Below, one piece after another: positions 8,758-18,356 of a stretch of DNA of 64,000 bases. Below the pieces are notes generated by a model that had not been told where the DNA came from, ran no database searches, and saw only the letters and a list, made by a program, of their open reading frames with translations. The stretch is from JAGVPT01 sp964384415 (GTDB lineage: Bacteria; Bacteroidota; Ignavibacteria; UBA10030; UBA8401). The translations under genes and the position numbers were made by a program. The stretch lies in contig CAYLMV010000002.1 of NCBI GenBank assembly GCA_964384415.1, forward strand, positions 1-64,000, in the 5' to 3' direction. The number at the start of each line of letters is the position of its first letter. The first letter of the stretch is position 1.

Positions 8758-9294
8758 ATGGAAACCAAAATCCGTTCCACAACAATAGTCGGACTGGCGC
8801 GCGACGGCAAAGTCGCCCTCGCAAGCGACGGCCAGGTAACGCTCGGCAATACCGTGGTCAAGCATACCGCGAAGAAAGTCCAGCGGCTCTATAATAACAC
8901 CGTCCTCGTGGGATTTGCGGGCGCCGCGGCCGATGCCTTTACCCTGATGGAGCGGTTCGAGGAGAAGCTCCAGAAACATCAGGGAAACCTCGAGCGCTCG
9001 GCAGTCGAACTGGCAAAAGACTGGCGGATGGACAAGTATCTCCGCCGTCTCGAGGCGATGATCGGCGTCCTCGACAAGGATCACGCCTTCATCATTTCCG
9101 GCACGGGGGACGTTATCACGCCCGACGACGGGATCGTGGCCATTGGCTCCGGCGGACCGTACGCCCTCGCGGCAGCGAGGATGCTGGTGAAATACACCAC
9201 CCTTTCCGCCCGCGACATCGTCGAACAAGCGATGAAGACAGCGGCAGAGATCTGCATCTATACGAACCAGAATATCACCATAGAAGAATTGTGA
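8758..9294 (+). CDS. hslV: ATP-dependent protease subunit HslV
   Basis: A 178-aa proteasome-like peptidase that pairs with HslU to degrade misfolded or regulatory proteins in the cytoplasm. The short propeptide METKIRS is followed by TTIVGLARDGKV, where the first Thr of the TT pair (residue 8) is the expected catalytic nucleophile after processing. SDGQVTLGNTVVK and GFAGAAADAFTL are family-typical. hslU begins 4 bp after its stop codon. Confidence 0.97.
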   Translation: METKIRSTTIVGLARDGKVALASDGQVTLGNTVVKHTAKKVQRLYNNTVLVGFAGAAADAFTLMERFEEKLQKHQGNLERSAVELAKDWRMDKYLRRLEAMIGVLDKDHAFIISGTGDVITPDDGIVAIGSGGPYALAAARMLVKYTTLSARDIVEQAMKTAAEICIYTNQNITIEEL

Positions 9295-9298
9295 TTCG

Positions 9299-10726
9299 AT
9301 GAAATCAATCAACGCCAACGAAGGTTCGATGCTTGAGAAGCGGCTCAGCGACAGCCGGAAGACATCGGATGAGTTGACTCCCACGCAGATCGTGCGGGAA
9401 CTCGACAAGTATATTATCGGACAGCATGAGGCAAAGAAATCGGTCGCCATTGCTCTTCGCAATCGGTGGCGGCGCCTTCAGGTTCCGGAAAACCTGAGGG
9501 AAGAGATCATGCCCAACAACATCATCCTCATCGGGCCGACCGGAGTGGGGAAAACGGAAATCGCCCGCCGTCTGGCGAAGCTCTCCAACGCTCCCTTCAT
9601 CAAGGTTGAAGCCTCAAAATTTACCGAAGTAGGCTACGTCGGACGCGACGTCGATTCGATGATCCGCGATCTCACCGAGCTTGCCGTAGTCATGGTGAAA
9701 TCTGAACGAACAGCCGAAGTGCAGGAAAGAGCCGAGCATCTTGCCGTCGAACGGATCCTCGACATCCTGATACCGTCAGTCCGTAAAACAAAAGCGGAGC
9801 AGAGCGCCGCCCCCGAGACTCCGACGGACGAGGAACTGAACGAGAAGACACGGGAACGATTCAGGGAAAAGATCAAAGCGGGACAGCTCGATGCGAGAGT
9901 CATCGAGCTCGACTTGCCGAGCGATCAATTTCCGGCAATGCAGATCCTCGGTCCGATGAACCTCGAAGAAATGGGAGTGAACCTTCAGGATGTCTTCGGA
10001 AACCTGATGCCCAAGAAGATGAAGAAACGGAAACTCTCGGTTGCGGAAGCGAAGAAGATCCTTATCCAGGAAGAAGCGCAAAAACTGATCGACCAGGACG
10101 CCGCCGTCAAAGAAGCCATCCACCGGGTTGAGAACTCAGGAATTGTCTTCCTTGATGAAGTCGATAAAATTGCAGGAAGCCGGGGAGCGTCGAGCGGTCC
10201 CGACGTTTCACGCGAAGGAGTTCAACGGGACCTTCTCCCCATTGTCGAAGGATCGACCGTTGCGACCAAATATGGAATGGTCCGGACCGATCACATCCTT
10301 TTCATCGCTTCCGGCGCATTCCATGTTTCCAAGCCTTCCGATCTGATTCCCGAATTGCAGGGGCGCTTCCCGATCAGGGTCGAACTGAAGAGTCTCACGG
10401 AGGAGGATTTCGTCAAAATTCTGACACTTCCCCAAAATGCTCTCATCAAACAATATACGGCGCTGCTGAAGCCGGATAAGGTCGACATTGAGTTTACCGC
10501 CGGAGCGATCAGCGCCATCGCGAGAATCGCTACACAGGTGAACGACGAAGTCGAGAATATCGGCGCCCGCCGGCTTCACACCATCATGACGTCGCTCCTG
10601 GAAGAGATACTGTTCGATGCTCCGGAAAAAGTCTCTGCATCACAGCTCTCCATTACAAAGGAGCTTGTGGAACAAAAACTGAGTGCCATTGTGAGAGACA
10701 AAGATCTCAGCAGATTCATCCTCTGA
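9299..10726 (+). CDS. hslU: ATP-dependent protease ATPase subunit HslU
   Basis: A 475-aa AAA+ unfoldase of the HslUV (ClpYQ) complex. Walker A GPTGVGKTE is near residues 79-87 and Walker B IVFLDEVDKIA near 281-291. The variable I-domain lies between them (about 120-260), and the conserved sensor region ENIGARRLHT is near the C-terminus. The chain ends in RFIL, the C-terminal tail that inserts into HslV. A short N-terminal extension precedes the core TPTQIVRELDKYIIGQ. It is the last gene of the plus-strand run before a strong terminator. Confidence 0.97.
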   Translation: MKSINANEGSMLEKRLSDSRKTSDELTPTQIVRELDKYIIGQHEAKKSVAIALRNRWRRLQVPENLREEIMPNNIILIGPTGVGKTEIARRLAKLSNAPFIKVEASKFTEVGYVGRDVDSMIRDLTELAVVMVKSERTAEVQERAEHLAVERILDILIPSVRKTKAEQSAAPETPTDEELNEKTRERFREKIKAGQLDARVIELDLPSDQFPAMQILGPMNLEEMGVNLQDVFGNLMPKKMKKRKLSVAEAKKILIQEEAQKLIDQDAAVKEAIHRVENSGIVFLDEVDKIAGSRGASSGPDVSREGVQRDLLPIVEGSTVATKYGMVRTDHILFIASGAFHVSKPSDLIPELQGRFPIRVELKSLTEEDFVKILTLPQNALIKQYTALLKPDKVDIEFTAGAISAIARIATQVNDEVENIGARRLHTIMTSLLEEILFDAPEKVSASQLSITKELVEQKLSAIVRDKDLSRFIL

Positions 10727-10782
10727 CCAATCAGGGAGCCTCACTTCCAAGGACGAGAATTCGCTGAAGAATTCAAAAATAG

Positions 10783-10818
10783 AAAACCCGGCCAGTTGCA
10801 GCGCCGGGTTTTTTGTTT
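10783..10818. terminator. Bidirectional intrinsic terminator after hslU
   Basis: The stem AAAACCCGGC / GCCGGGTTTT (10 bp) has a 10-nt loop, with a T-run on the plus side and an A-run on the other. It lies between the convergent hslU and the barrel gene and can stop both. Confidence 0.9.
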
Positions 10819-10835
10819 TCTCTCAGACGATTTTT

Positions 10836-12311
10836 CTAGATCCGGAAACGCATCCCGAGCGTAAACGATCCGTTGCGGAAGCCGTTCGGGTTCGTCAGCA
10901 GCGCGATGCTCTCAGTGCCAAGATCGAGATCCCAAACCGGAGTGTTGATGCCGAATCCAAGCGCCCACGTGAATCGCTCACGTCCTCCGATGGAGATTCC
11001 GGTTCGTATCGGCAGCATTCCGATTGGGCGGTACTCTGTCCCCAACGAGAATCGCGGAGACGTGGAGTTTCCGGGCTCATTATTGAATCCAAAATGGAGG
11101 TCCGCGGCGACAAGGAGCTTCCCGGGAAAATGAGAAACGAACGGAGCCTCATCAACTTGAAATGCTGCGCCAACATGAAGCGCTCCGGGGAGGCTTGTTT
11201 TGAAGGCAGTCGTGTCGGTTGTCTCCCCCTTGAAGGCATTCTTCACTGAATCCTGCTGGTTGAAATCCGATACCGAGAACCCGCCTTTTCCCACAATTGC
11301 TTTCGTATACTTGTTCCATGTAACTTTTCCAATATCGGTCAAACTCACGCCCACGCGCAAAGCCTGAAAGACTTCGCCGGAAACTCCGAAGTCGAATCCG
11401 ATGCCCGTGCCTGCCGGTTTCATGAGGTTGTTCGCGACGCTGTCGAAGGGGATATGGGATTGATACTGGAGAAAGTCGACGTTGCCGGTAAGCGGGCCCG
11501 GCAAGACAATTGTCTTACCGTTCGTGAGACTGTCGGTCACTGGGGCGACTTGAATGCTCCCGGCATAATGATTTGTGCCGAAGTACCCGAAACCCTGAAC
11601 GTATTTTATGCCGATGCCAACTGAAATATTCTTCACCCACTTCAACTCGACCGGCAGCATCCGTGCGTAGGAAAGGTTGTACTCTCGCAGCCACGAGGCC
11701 GTTATCGAAGTGTTGTCGAGCGTATATGTTGCGCCATTGGGAGGGAACGCATCCAGGAGCATTTTGAGATAACCCTCGGGGATGTCGAGATTCACACCAA
11801 CCTGATCGCTCACCGAAAAACCAATCCCGCCTATCTTATGACTCTGCACTGTAAATCCAAATTCAGTGATGTCAAAATCGAATTGAGTATGTGCAATCCC
11901 TCCTGGAAAAAGCCCGAGGATGGCATCCTTGTCCGATTGCGTTAACGGTTTCGCGATACGGACTCTTTTGCCATTCTTGTCAACGTAGGGCTGTCCGTTC
12001 GCTGCGAGGGAGTCCATCCCGGTAAAATAGTCCTGATAAATACCGTAATTGATGAGATCGCTCCCCGCCCTGAATCCAAACGGCGCAATTTGAAGCGTTA
12101 CGTTGCTCCCTCGATCGTCGAGCGCAAGGTTGGCCGGATTGAGACCAATGGCATCGAGCCCGCGGGACGATGCAGTAAACGTCCGCGCCATGCCGATGAT
12201 CTGGCCCGAAGAACGATCTCCGCCTGCGTAGGATGTGCTGAAGGTTGCCACACCCAATACGATGGCAGCAAGGATGCCGGCCAGGTATCTTTTCTCATAA
12301 ACGTTGTTCAT
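10836..12311 (-). CDS. Outer-membrane beta-barrel protein (PorV/DUF5723-like)
   Basis: A 491-aa exported protein. The ATG at 12311 is chosen because AAGGAG lies 8 nt upstream and it gives a clean signal peptide ending near SYAGG. The first mature part (IIGMARTFTASSRGLDAIGLNPANLA) is the motif seen at the start of FadL/PorV-like barrels of the FCB group, and the C-terminus FTLGMRFRI ends in alternating hydrophobic residues like a last beta-strand. Many short amphipathic strands lie between. It starts 38 bp after the large lipoprotein gene and is probably co-transcribed with it. The family is known mainly by sequence; transport or T9SS shuttle roles are inference. Confidence 0.75.
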   Translation of the reverse strand: MNNVYEKRYLAGILAAIVLGVATFSTSYAGGDRSSGQIIGMARTFTASSRGLDAIGLNPANLALDDRGSNVTLQIAPFGFRAGSDLINYGIYQDYFTGMDSLAANGQPYVDKNGKRVRIAKPLTQSDKDAILGLFPGGIAHTQFDFDITEFGFTVQSHKIGGIGFSVSDQVGVNLDIPEGYLKMLLDAFPPNGATYTLDNTSITASWLREYNLSYARMLPVELKWVKNISVGIGIKYVQGFGYFGTNHYAGSIQVAPVTDSLTNGKTIVLPGPLTGNVDFLQYQSHIPFDSVANNLMKPAGTGIGFDFGVSGEVFQALRVGVSLTDIGKVTWNKYTKAIVGKGGFSVSDFNQQDSVKNAFKGETTDTTAFKTSLPGALHVGAAFQVDEAPFVSHFPGKLLVAADLHFGFNNEPGNSTSPRFSLGTEYRPIGMLPIRTGISIGGRERFTWALGFGINTPVWDLDLGTESIALLTNPNGFRNGSFTLGMRFRI

Positions 12312-12349
12312 TGCTCTTCTCCTTAGAATCAATGTTGATGAGTGTGTGG

Positions 12350-14602
12350 TTATTTGAGTTTGTCAAAGTTGACGTTGTACTGGACGCTGACATACGCCTT
12401 CAACTGCACATAATAATCGCTCTTGAATGGAACCGGCTGATTGCTGCCGGATGTATTCAATTTGATGGTGACGGCGACAAAACTCGCCGGGTTAATCTTG
12501 TCAACATCGGAAGTAGTCAGTCCGATAGTTGTGGCGGTCAGTCCGTTCGGGTTCGACGGTTTGGAGGCGTACCGTGCGCTGTCGGCGCGAATCGTGCCGG
12601 ACTTGGGAAGCAGAAGAAGCACAGTCGTGTCCGGCTTTGATCTGTTTGTGGCAAGCCCCGGCAGGAGTTTCGAAGAAACATCGAGCTGGAACGGGAATGA
12701 ATTGTTGATAGTAAAGATGACGTTGCCGCTGTCTATAGACGTAAGATTCTTCTTATCGATCTTGTTCCCCGACGTATCGGCGACGGTAATCGTGTCGATG
12801 TAGGTGCCGTTGATAATACCCACGCGGACCGGGAAGAGGAAGTCCAGTGAAGTGAATACACTATCACCTGCTTTGACAGTCCCGGTACTATCCGGATACT
12901 TGTAGTAAGATTTGGGGTCGACGACCGCTTGGCCAACGACAATGAACTTACTCGGCAGGCTCTTGCTGCCTCCCGAAAAGAAGCTCGAAAGGAAGGCATC
13001 GATTCTACTTGTCGTTTTATTGAATACGATCTTCTTCTGCACTCCTGGATAAATTCTCAGCGTGTCGGTTAATCCGCCTCCCGGGACCGGGTCCTGAGCC
13101 TTCAGTGAATCCCGGCGGAATCCGTTGTTGTCCAAGCCGACGATTCGCATCGTCAGGTCGGTTGGAAACGAACCGGTGCTGAAGATCTTCAGCGTGATCG
13201 AAACGGAGTCGAACTTGATGCTGTCTGCCGTGAATTTATTCCCGACATCTCCGATCGCGGCATCGACAGTTTCATTGATCGGCACCGGAGTAGGTTTCAC
13301 TTTGCCGATGACCTTGCTGAGGACATATGTCTTTCGCGGCGGGGATTGAGTATTGAGCAGCGGAGTGATGTCGACTCGAACCGAATCGTTCTTCGAAATG
13401 AGAACCCTGCCAACTGTCTGACCAAGCGTCTTGATGTTGATGGCAAAGTGGACGTTGGGAACAGAGAGCGTATCGAGCCGTCCGCCGATGACCGTATCCT
13501 TTTGAGACTGGATCGCATAATTCTTCATACTCACGGTCTGGATGAAAACACTGTTCGGCTGAACGACCCCCGTGGTATCGCCATTCGCATCGTTTTTCAA
13601 TTTAAACGGCACGCCGGTTATGCGGTCGACAAATTCATTCAGCGCAAAACCGACGGAAATGCTTGTTGCAATATCATTGGTGATCTTTACTTGAAACCCA
13701 CCGTCGCTGAATTCTGCCCGTTTGATTTTCGTCGAGTCATCGATAAGCTGGACGGCAGAATCGGGGTTATTGAACACAGGATAGGATGCGGTAAGTTGTA
13801 CCTTGGCGCTTTGAAGTGTCGCAACCCCGCCGCTCGTTCCGCCGATCGTCAAGTGCGAGACAAGATTCTGGCTGTTCGTTATCGTCTTCCCCGTAACACC
13901 GGAAGTCGTGATGGTCGATTGCATCTTCAGATTGGCACTCATGAGTTTCCCCGATACAATTGCCGTTTTTGTAACGGGACTATTCGCGGGGATGGTCGTA
14001 AAAGCGAACGTGGCAACCGTGGCAAGATCTTGATCTACGTTCACTAATTGAACCCCGCTTTGGAAGCTTATCGCAAACGGAAAGTTGTTGGTGATTGTGA
14101 GAGTCATGAGCCCGTCCTGGTAGACAATATAATCGTACGTCGCAGTCGGATTCGCGATCACATTGTTGAGAGCTACTGTCGTATCATGCCCAGGATATGT
14201 CACTCCCGAACCGGGATCCACGCCGAAAAGGCTTTTGAAATTCACCGTCACGTCGGGGATGCTCGGTACGCTCAACGGAACCAATCCCAATTTCTGAGAA
14301 ACCGAACTCGGAGCCGGCGTCAACTCGGGAAGAACGATCGCTGTCGGCTTGTTGACGAGCGAAGAGGGCCGGTACTCGACGCTGCTCGTCGAGGAATCGG
14401 TGATGAACTTCGGGTCCTTTGCGATCATTTGACCAAAGGTAAACGTTCGGTCGATCAGACCGATATTGAGCGGCACTGTCCACGACGGGGCTTTCGGTTC
14501 CAACGGTTTGTTAATGCACTGGAACGAGAGCGGGGCCGTCACGAGAAGAATGAACAACATCAACGCGTTCATTTTCTCTGTAGCTCTGCGGAAATGGATC
14601 AT
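12350..14602 (-). CDS. Large lipoprotein, unknown function
   Basis: A 750-aa protein. The ATG at 14602 is preferred over an earlier in-frame ATG because GGAGG precedes it at the right distance. The N-terminus has a hydrophobic signal and the lipobox-like APLSFQC, so it is predicted to be lipid-anchored. The mature part is rich in Ser, Thr, Val and Asp and appears to be all-beta, with repeated statements of the type T.T..NNFPFAI.F...V and INNSFPFQLDVS that suggest tandem immunoglobulin-like domains. No enzyme motif was seen. It is the first gene of a two-gene unit with the downstream barrel, suggesting a surface complex. Confidence 0.7.
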   Translation of the reverse strand: MIHFRRATEKMNALMLFILLVTAPLSFQCINKPLEPKAPSWTVPLNIGLIDRTFTFGQMIAKDPKFITDSSTSSVEYRPSSLVNKPTAIVLPELTPAPSSVSQKLGLVPLSVPSIPDVTVNFKSLFGVDPGSGVTYPGHDTTVALNNVIANPTATYDYIVYQDGLMTLTITNNFPFAISFQSGVQLVNVDQDLATVATFAFTTIPANSPVTKTAIVSGKLMSANLKMQSTITTSGVTGKTITNSQNLVSHLTIGGTSGGVATLQSAKVQLTASYPVFNNPDSAVQLIDDSTKIKRAEFSDGGFQVKITNDIATSISVGFALNEFVDRITGVPFKLKNDANGDTTGVVQPNSVFIQTVSMKNYAIQSQKDTVIGGRLDTLSVPNVHFAINIKTLGQTVGRVLISKNDSVRVDITPLLNTQSPPRKTYVLSKVIGKVKPTPVPINETVDAAIGDVGNKFTADSIKFDSVSITLKIFSTGSFPTDLTMRIVGLDNNGFRRDSLKAQDPVPGGGLTDTLRIYPGVQKKIVFNKTTSRIDAFLSSFFSGGSKSLPSKFIVVGQAVVDPKSYYKYPDSTGTVKAGDSVFTSLDFLFPVRVGIINGTYIDTITVADTSGNKIDKKNLTSIDSGNVIFTINNSFPFQLDVSSKLLPGLATNRSKPDTTVLLLLPKSGTIRADSARYASKPSNPNGLTATTIGLTTSDVDKINPASFVAVTIKLNTSGSNQPVPFKSDYYVQLKAYVSVQYNVNFDKLK

Positions 14603-14817
14603 GAGAGAGTCCTCCAATAAAAAAATTCTGCTTCGAACGGAAAATGGCAATGGCAACACATCAGGCGATGGTCGCCCGGGAAACTTCTACTCTTATTGAA
14701 GGTAGAACTGCGGACGCATTCAAACGTTGACACGCGTCATAAAGGACAAATAGACTGCGGAAAATAAACGGTGCCGGCCACGTAGGTAATGTGTCCGACA
14801 CCGATGCAACACAACGG

Positions 14818-15150
14818 CTAATGAATCTTTTCTTCTTTGGTGGGAAGTTGGAAACCAAACCCCTGGGTCGGCGGTTCATCGCCCAGGATCTTGATCTCTC
14901 CGAATTTTGATTCGTACTTTTCGATGTTGTCCTTAAGGGCATTCAGGAGGAGGCGTCCATGCTGGGGAGTCATGACGATGCGGGCGAACACTTTCGCTTT
15001 CGGAACTCCCGGGAGGATCCTCGTAAAATCGATGACAAACTCCGCCGGTGAATGCGTAATAATTGCCAGGTTGGAATAAATGCCTTCAGATTCTTTTTCA
15101 CCCAACTCGATATTGATCTGTTGGCCGCCCGGCGGCTGTGGATTATTCAT
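14818..15150 (-). CDS. DUF3467 family protein
   Basis: A 110-aa cytoplasmic protein. It shows the family pattern INIELGEKESEGIYSNLAIITHSPAEFVIDF followed by LPGVPKAKVFARIVMTPQHGRLLLNALKDNI. The function is unknown; the family is widespread and its members are often small acidic proteins. The gene stands 94 bp after the TPR lipoprotein gene on the same strand. Confidence 0.85.
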   Translation of the reverse strand: MNNPQPPGGQQINIELGEKESEGIYSNLAIITHSPAEFVIDFTRILPGVPKAKVFARIVMTPQHGRLLLNALKDNIEKYESKFGEIKILGDEPPTQGFGFQLPTKEEKIH

Positions 15151-15159
15151 TGCTGCTCC

Positions 15160-15244
15160 TCATTGAGAACCGAAAAAGGTCGGTTCGCCACATATCTCTT
15201 CCCTCTCACTATCGTCTTTTCTCTTCTCTCTTCTCTCTTCTCTC
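15160..15244. repeat. Polypyrimidine spacer (TTCTCTC repeats)
   Basis: The spacer between the TPR and DUF3467 genes contains a low-complexity run with TTCTCTC repeated four times (about 15219-15247). It has no hairpin and is either a slippage-prone tract or a weak spacer repeat. Confidence 0.5.
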
Positions 15245-16642
15245 TTAATTCTTGCCCTTCCGGATAGCATCAGCCTTATCGTACGCTTCAAGCGCCTTGT
15301 CTTTCATGTTGAGATTTGCGTACACCTGGCCCAAAAGTTCCAGCATCTGAATATTATCGCTCTTTTCTGCGACGACTTTTTCCAGATACGGCAAGGCCAT
15401 CTTGAATTTTTCTTTGTATGATACGTCATCCTCTTTTCCCGCGGCTTTCAGCTTCGTCTGCTCTACGACGCCCCAATTGACATACGTGGCAGCGATATTG
15501 TAGACAGCCGAGGAGAACGTCGAATCGAGCTTCAACGCTGTCCTGAATTCGTCGATGGCTCCGGAGAACGAAGAATCCTTCAGAAGAAACACGCCAAGAT
15601 TATAATGGTCAAACTTGCTGTCGGGGTACCGTTTCACACGGTCATCAAGGAGAACGCGTGCCTCGTTGTTTCGCTCGGCTCCGATGTAGGCGTTCATGAG
15701 AGTCTCGGAGACCTCCGCATCCTCAGGATACATTCCCTGAGCTTTCTTCAACACGTCGACGGCCTTGTTGCATTGCGCAACGGCAAGGAAATAATAGGTC
15801 GAGTCAATGACCGGCGTGTAGCGCTTATCGTTGTCATATTTCATCTTCACCACATCTCCCCCTTCAACATTCAGCGTCAGGTGGTACTTTTCTATTCTCC
15901 AGGTTTCCTTCGTATCTCCCTTCTTCGGCTTTGCCGGCTTCGAGACCGCGATCAGCGAGTCGCCGAGGAAGAAGTGAACATCGGCAGCCTTCATTTTCTC
16001 CTGAATGCTGGAGAGATTCTTGACATCTTCGAATCCCTGCCGGTTCGCTTCGGTAAACGTCGCCTTCAGGGCATTTGCACTGTCGAGATACATGCGGCCA
16101 AGAAGCTTGGCGGCCAGGAGGTCTTTTCCTTTTTCAAAAGCAACGGTGAGTTGCTTGGAGGCATTGGCCATGTCTCCTTTCCGGAAGTAGGCGAGACCTA
16201 AATTACGCTGAGCTAAAAGGCTATCGGGCAAAATAATGGTCGCAGTCTTGAAATAAAGAATGGCGTCATCAAGATATGCAGCCGTGTCTGCTGCCTTGTT
16301 GATTGCTTCAACGGCCTGATTAAACAGCTTTCCCCATGTGCCCAGTTCTATCACCTGGATGTCTTTGAGATGCGTTGGCGCTATCGCCAATGCCTGGTCA
16401 AATGCTTCCTTCATCCCCTGATAATCCTTCAATTCCAGCCTGATCTGCCCGAGCAGGAAATATGCTTCGTCATCCTTTGGATTCTTTGCGACTTCTTTCT
16501 CCAGCTGCTTCTCCGCGTTCGGATAATCTTTTCGTTGAATGTAGAGCTTGGCGCTCGTCATTTCCGAAGATGCACATTGAAATCCAGTGGTGAGAAATGC
16601 CGCCAGCACAATTCCGTAAATGCCCCAATAAAGTAGTTTCAT
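15245..16642 (-). CDS. TPR-repeat lipoprotein
   Basis: A 465-aa exported protein with a signal peptide ending in a lipobox-like TTGFQC (Cys about residue 23), so it is probably anchored in the membrane facing the periplasm. TPR units are visible at about 30-95 (YPNAEKQLEKEVAKNPKDDEAYFLLGQI), 115-200, 290-390 and 410-460. TPR arrays are protein-interaction scaffolds; no catalytic domain is present. An AAAGGA precedes the ATG. The partner is unknown. Confidence 0.8.
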   Translation of the reverse strand: MKLLYWGIYGIVLAAFLTTGFQCASSEMTSAKLYIQRKDYPNAEKQLEKEVAKNPKDDEAYFLLGQIRLELKDYQGMKEAFDQALAIAPTHLKDIQVIELGTWGKLFNQAVEAINKAADTAAYLDDAILYFKTATIILPDSLLAQRNLGLAYFRKGDMANASKQLTVAFEKGKDLLAAKLLGRMYLDSANALKATFTEANRQGFEDVKNLSSIQEKMKAADVHFFLGDSLIAVSKPAKPKKGDTKETWRIEKYHLTLNVEGGDVVKMKYDNDKRYTPVIDSTYYFLAVAQCNKAVDVLKKAQGMYPEDAEVSETLMNAYIGAERNNEARVLLDDRVKRYPDSKFDHYNLGVFLLKDSSFSGAIDEFRTALKLDSTFSSAVYNIAATYVNWGVVEQTKLKAAGKEDDVSYKEKFKMALPYLEKVVAEKSDNIQMLELLGQVYANLNMKDKALEAYDKADAIRKGKN

Positions 16643-17002
16643 GCGATTTTCCTTTAATAATTCGGTCTGTTATCTTGTTTTCGGTAAAAAAATTTCGTGA
16701 AAATATAGGCAAAATAGGGTTTATAGTCAATCCTGATGTCGGGGCAATATCAGGAGTTTCGATTATGTTTGTTGCAAGCAAGTTTGACAGCGGGCGATGG
16801 CGGGTTCAAGTGTGCTGCAAATCCGAAGATGTCAGGAGAAGAGTTCCCCTTGATTTAACGGGGATTGCTTCGTCCCCCGATAAGGAACGTCGGCTCCTTG
16901 CAATGATCTGAGCGCATCAAGATGTCCGCCCTTGCAAACCTTCCGGGTTGATTTCACCCCTTCAATTCGTTACTTTGAAGAAGCGTTTCACGGGGTGTTT
17001 CT
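16643..17002. repeat. Intergenic region with a copy of an ATTGCTTCGTC structured repeat
   Basis: No gene is visible in this 360-bp divergent spacer. Positions 16861-16906 (GGGATTGCTTCGTCCCCCGA ... CTCCTTGCAATGA) closely match the reverse complement of 57388-57435, so they are one copy of a dispersed element. The rest should carry the promoters of the TPR lipoprotein and the NfeD-slipin pair. Confidence 0.6.
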
Positions 17003-18304
17003 ATGGCTTGCCGATGTCTCATGAAAACTTTAGCGATATTCCTCCTTCTTGCGCTCACTGAACAATCCTTCGCTCAAAACGGCGCGGTCCTCTTCCTAAG
17101 AATTGACGGGTCGATCAATCCGGCGACTTCCGATTACATCCACGAAGGAATCAAGCACGCGCAGGAGATGAATGCACGCTGCGTGGTTGTCGAACTGAAT
17201 ACGCCAGGCGGACTGCTCAAGTCGACGAGAATGATCGTCACGGATTTTCTCACCTCTCCGGTCCCGGTGATTGTCTACGTCTCTCCTGCCGGATCACAAG
17301 CCGCATCCGCCGGCGTCTTTATCACCCTTTCCGCTCATATCGCCGCCATGGCGCCGGGAACGAACATTGGAGCAGCGCATCCCGTCAGCGGACAGGGGTC
17401 GATGGATTCCACGATGTCTGAGAAAGTCACGAACGACGCGGCGGCATTTATCAGGACGATATCCGAGAAACGAAACAGGAACATCCGGTGGGCCGAGGAA
17501 GCCGTGCGCAAGAGCGTTTCGATCACCGAGACCGAGGCGCTGAAAAACAATGTCATAGATCTTATCGCCAAAAATCGGAAGGATCTGCTCGACTCTCTCG
17601 ACGGGAAGAAAGTGTCAGCCGCCGATGGTGAAGTAACGCTCTCAACAAAAGGAGCCGTCATCGAAACGCGCGAAATGAGCTGGGGATACAAGATCCTCGA
17701 CATCCTCAGCGATCCAAACATCGCCTATATTTTTATGATGATTGGAATGTACGGCCTTCTCTTCGAGCTATATAATCCCGGATCGGTCTTCCCGGGAGTC
17801 GCGGGCGCGATTTCGCTCCTGGTAGCGCTGTACGCTTTCCATACTCTGCCGATCAACTATTCAGGGGTTGCCCTGATCGTTCTCGGCGTCATTCTCTTCC
17901 TGCTCGAAATCAAAATCAGCAGTTACGGTTTGCTGACTGTCGGCGGAATCATTTCCCTTTTCCTGGGCTCAATCATGCTTATCAACACGGATGCCTGGTT
18001 CGACTTCCAGGCCGTTTCACTTGAAGTCATTATCCCGACGGTGCTCTTTACCGCCGCATTTTTTGTATTTGCCGTCGGAGCCGGCCTCAAAGCACAGCTT
18101 CGCAAGCCTGTCACGGGAGTCGAAGGACTTGTCGGCACACAAGGTGTAGCCTTCACAAAGCTCGGTCCATTGGGTCAGGTAAGGGTCGAGGGGGAGATAT
18201 GGAATGCGGAAAGTCTGGACGGTCCATTGCCAAAGGAATCGCGCATCGTCGTTGCCGAGGTGAAAAACTTGCTTCTCAGAGTTCGAAAATCAGAATCAAA
18301 GTAG
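17003..18304 (+). CDS. NfeD-family membrane serine protease (ClpP-class)
   Basis: A 433-aa membrane protein (427 if the second ATG at 17021 is used; the signal peptide MKTLAIFLLLALTEQSFA begins there). Residues about 28-215 form a ClpP/SppA-like serine protease domain with the likely nucleophile in QAASAG (about residue 102) and a conserved GTNIGAAHPV. Then come four to five membrane helices (about 240-360) and a C-terminal OB-fold NfeD domain. The family partners with slipins and cleaves their C-termini; a slipin gene follows 52 bp downstream. Confidence 0.9.
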   Translation: MACRCLMKTLAIFLLLALTEQSFAQNGAVLFLRIDGSINPATSDYIHEGIKHAQEMNARCVVVELNTPGGLLKSTRMIVTDFLTSPVPVIVYVSPAGSQAASAGVFITLSAHIAAMAPGTNIGAAHPVSGQGSMDSTMSEKVTNDAAAFIRTISEKRNRNIRWAEEAVRKSVSITETEALKNNVIDLIAKNRKDLLDSLDGKKVSAADGEVTLSTKGAVIETREMSWGYKILDILSDPNIAYIFMMIGMYGLLFELYNPGSVFPGVAGAISLLVALYAFHTLPINYSGVALIVLGVILFLLEIKISSYGLLTVGGIISLFLGSIMLINTDAWFDFQAVSLEVIIPTVLFTAAFFVFAVGAGLKAQLRKPVTGVEGLVGTQGVAFTKLGPLGQVRVEGEIWNAESLDGPLPKESRIVVAEVKNLLLRVRKSESK

Positions 18305-18356
18305 TCGTCTTCACAAGAGATTCCCTCTTGTCATTATTCAGGAAAAGGAGTTTGAT

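Noticed and set aside
8731..9462. Minus-strand frame of 243 codons across hslV/hslU
   Set aside because: It lies opposite two well-conserved genes and has no recognisable domain.
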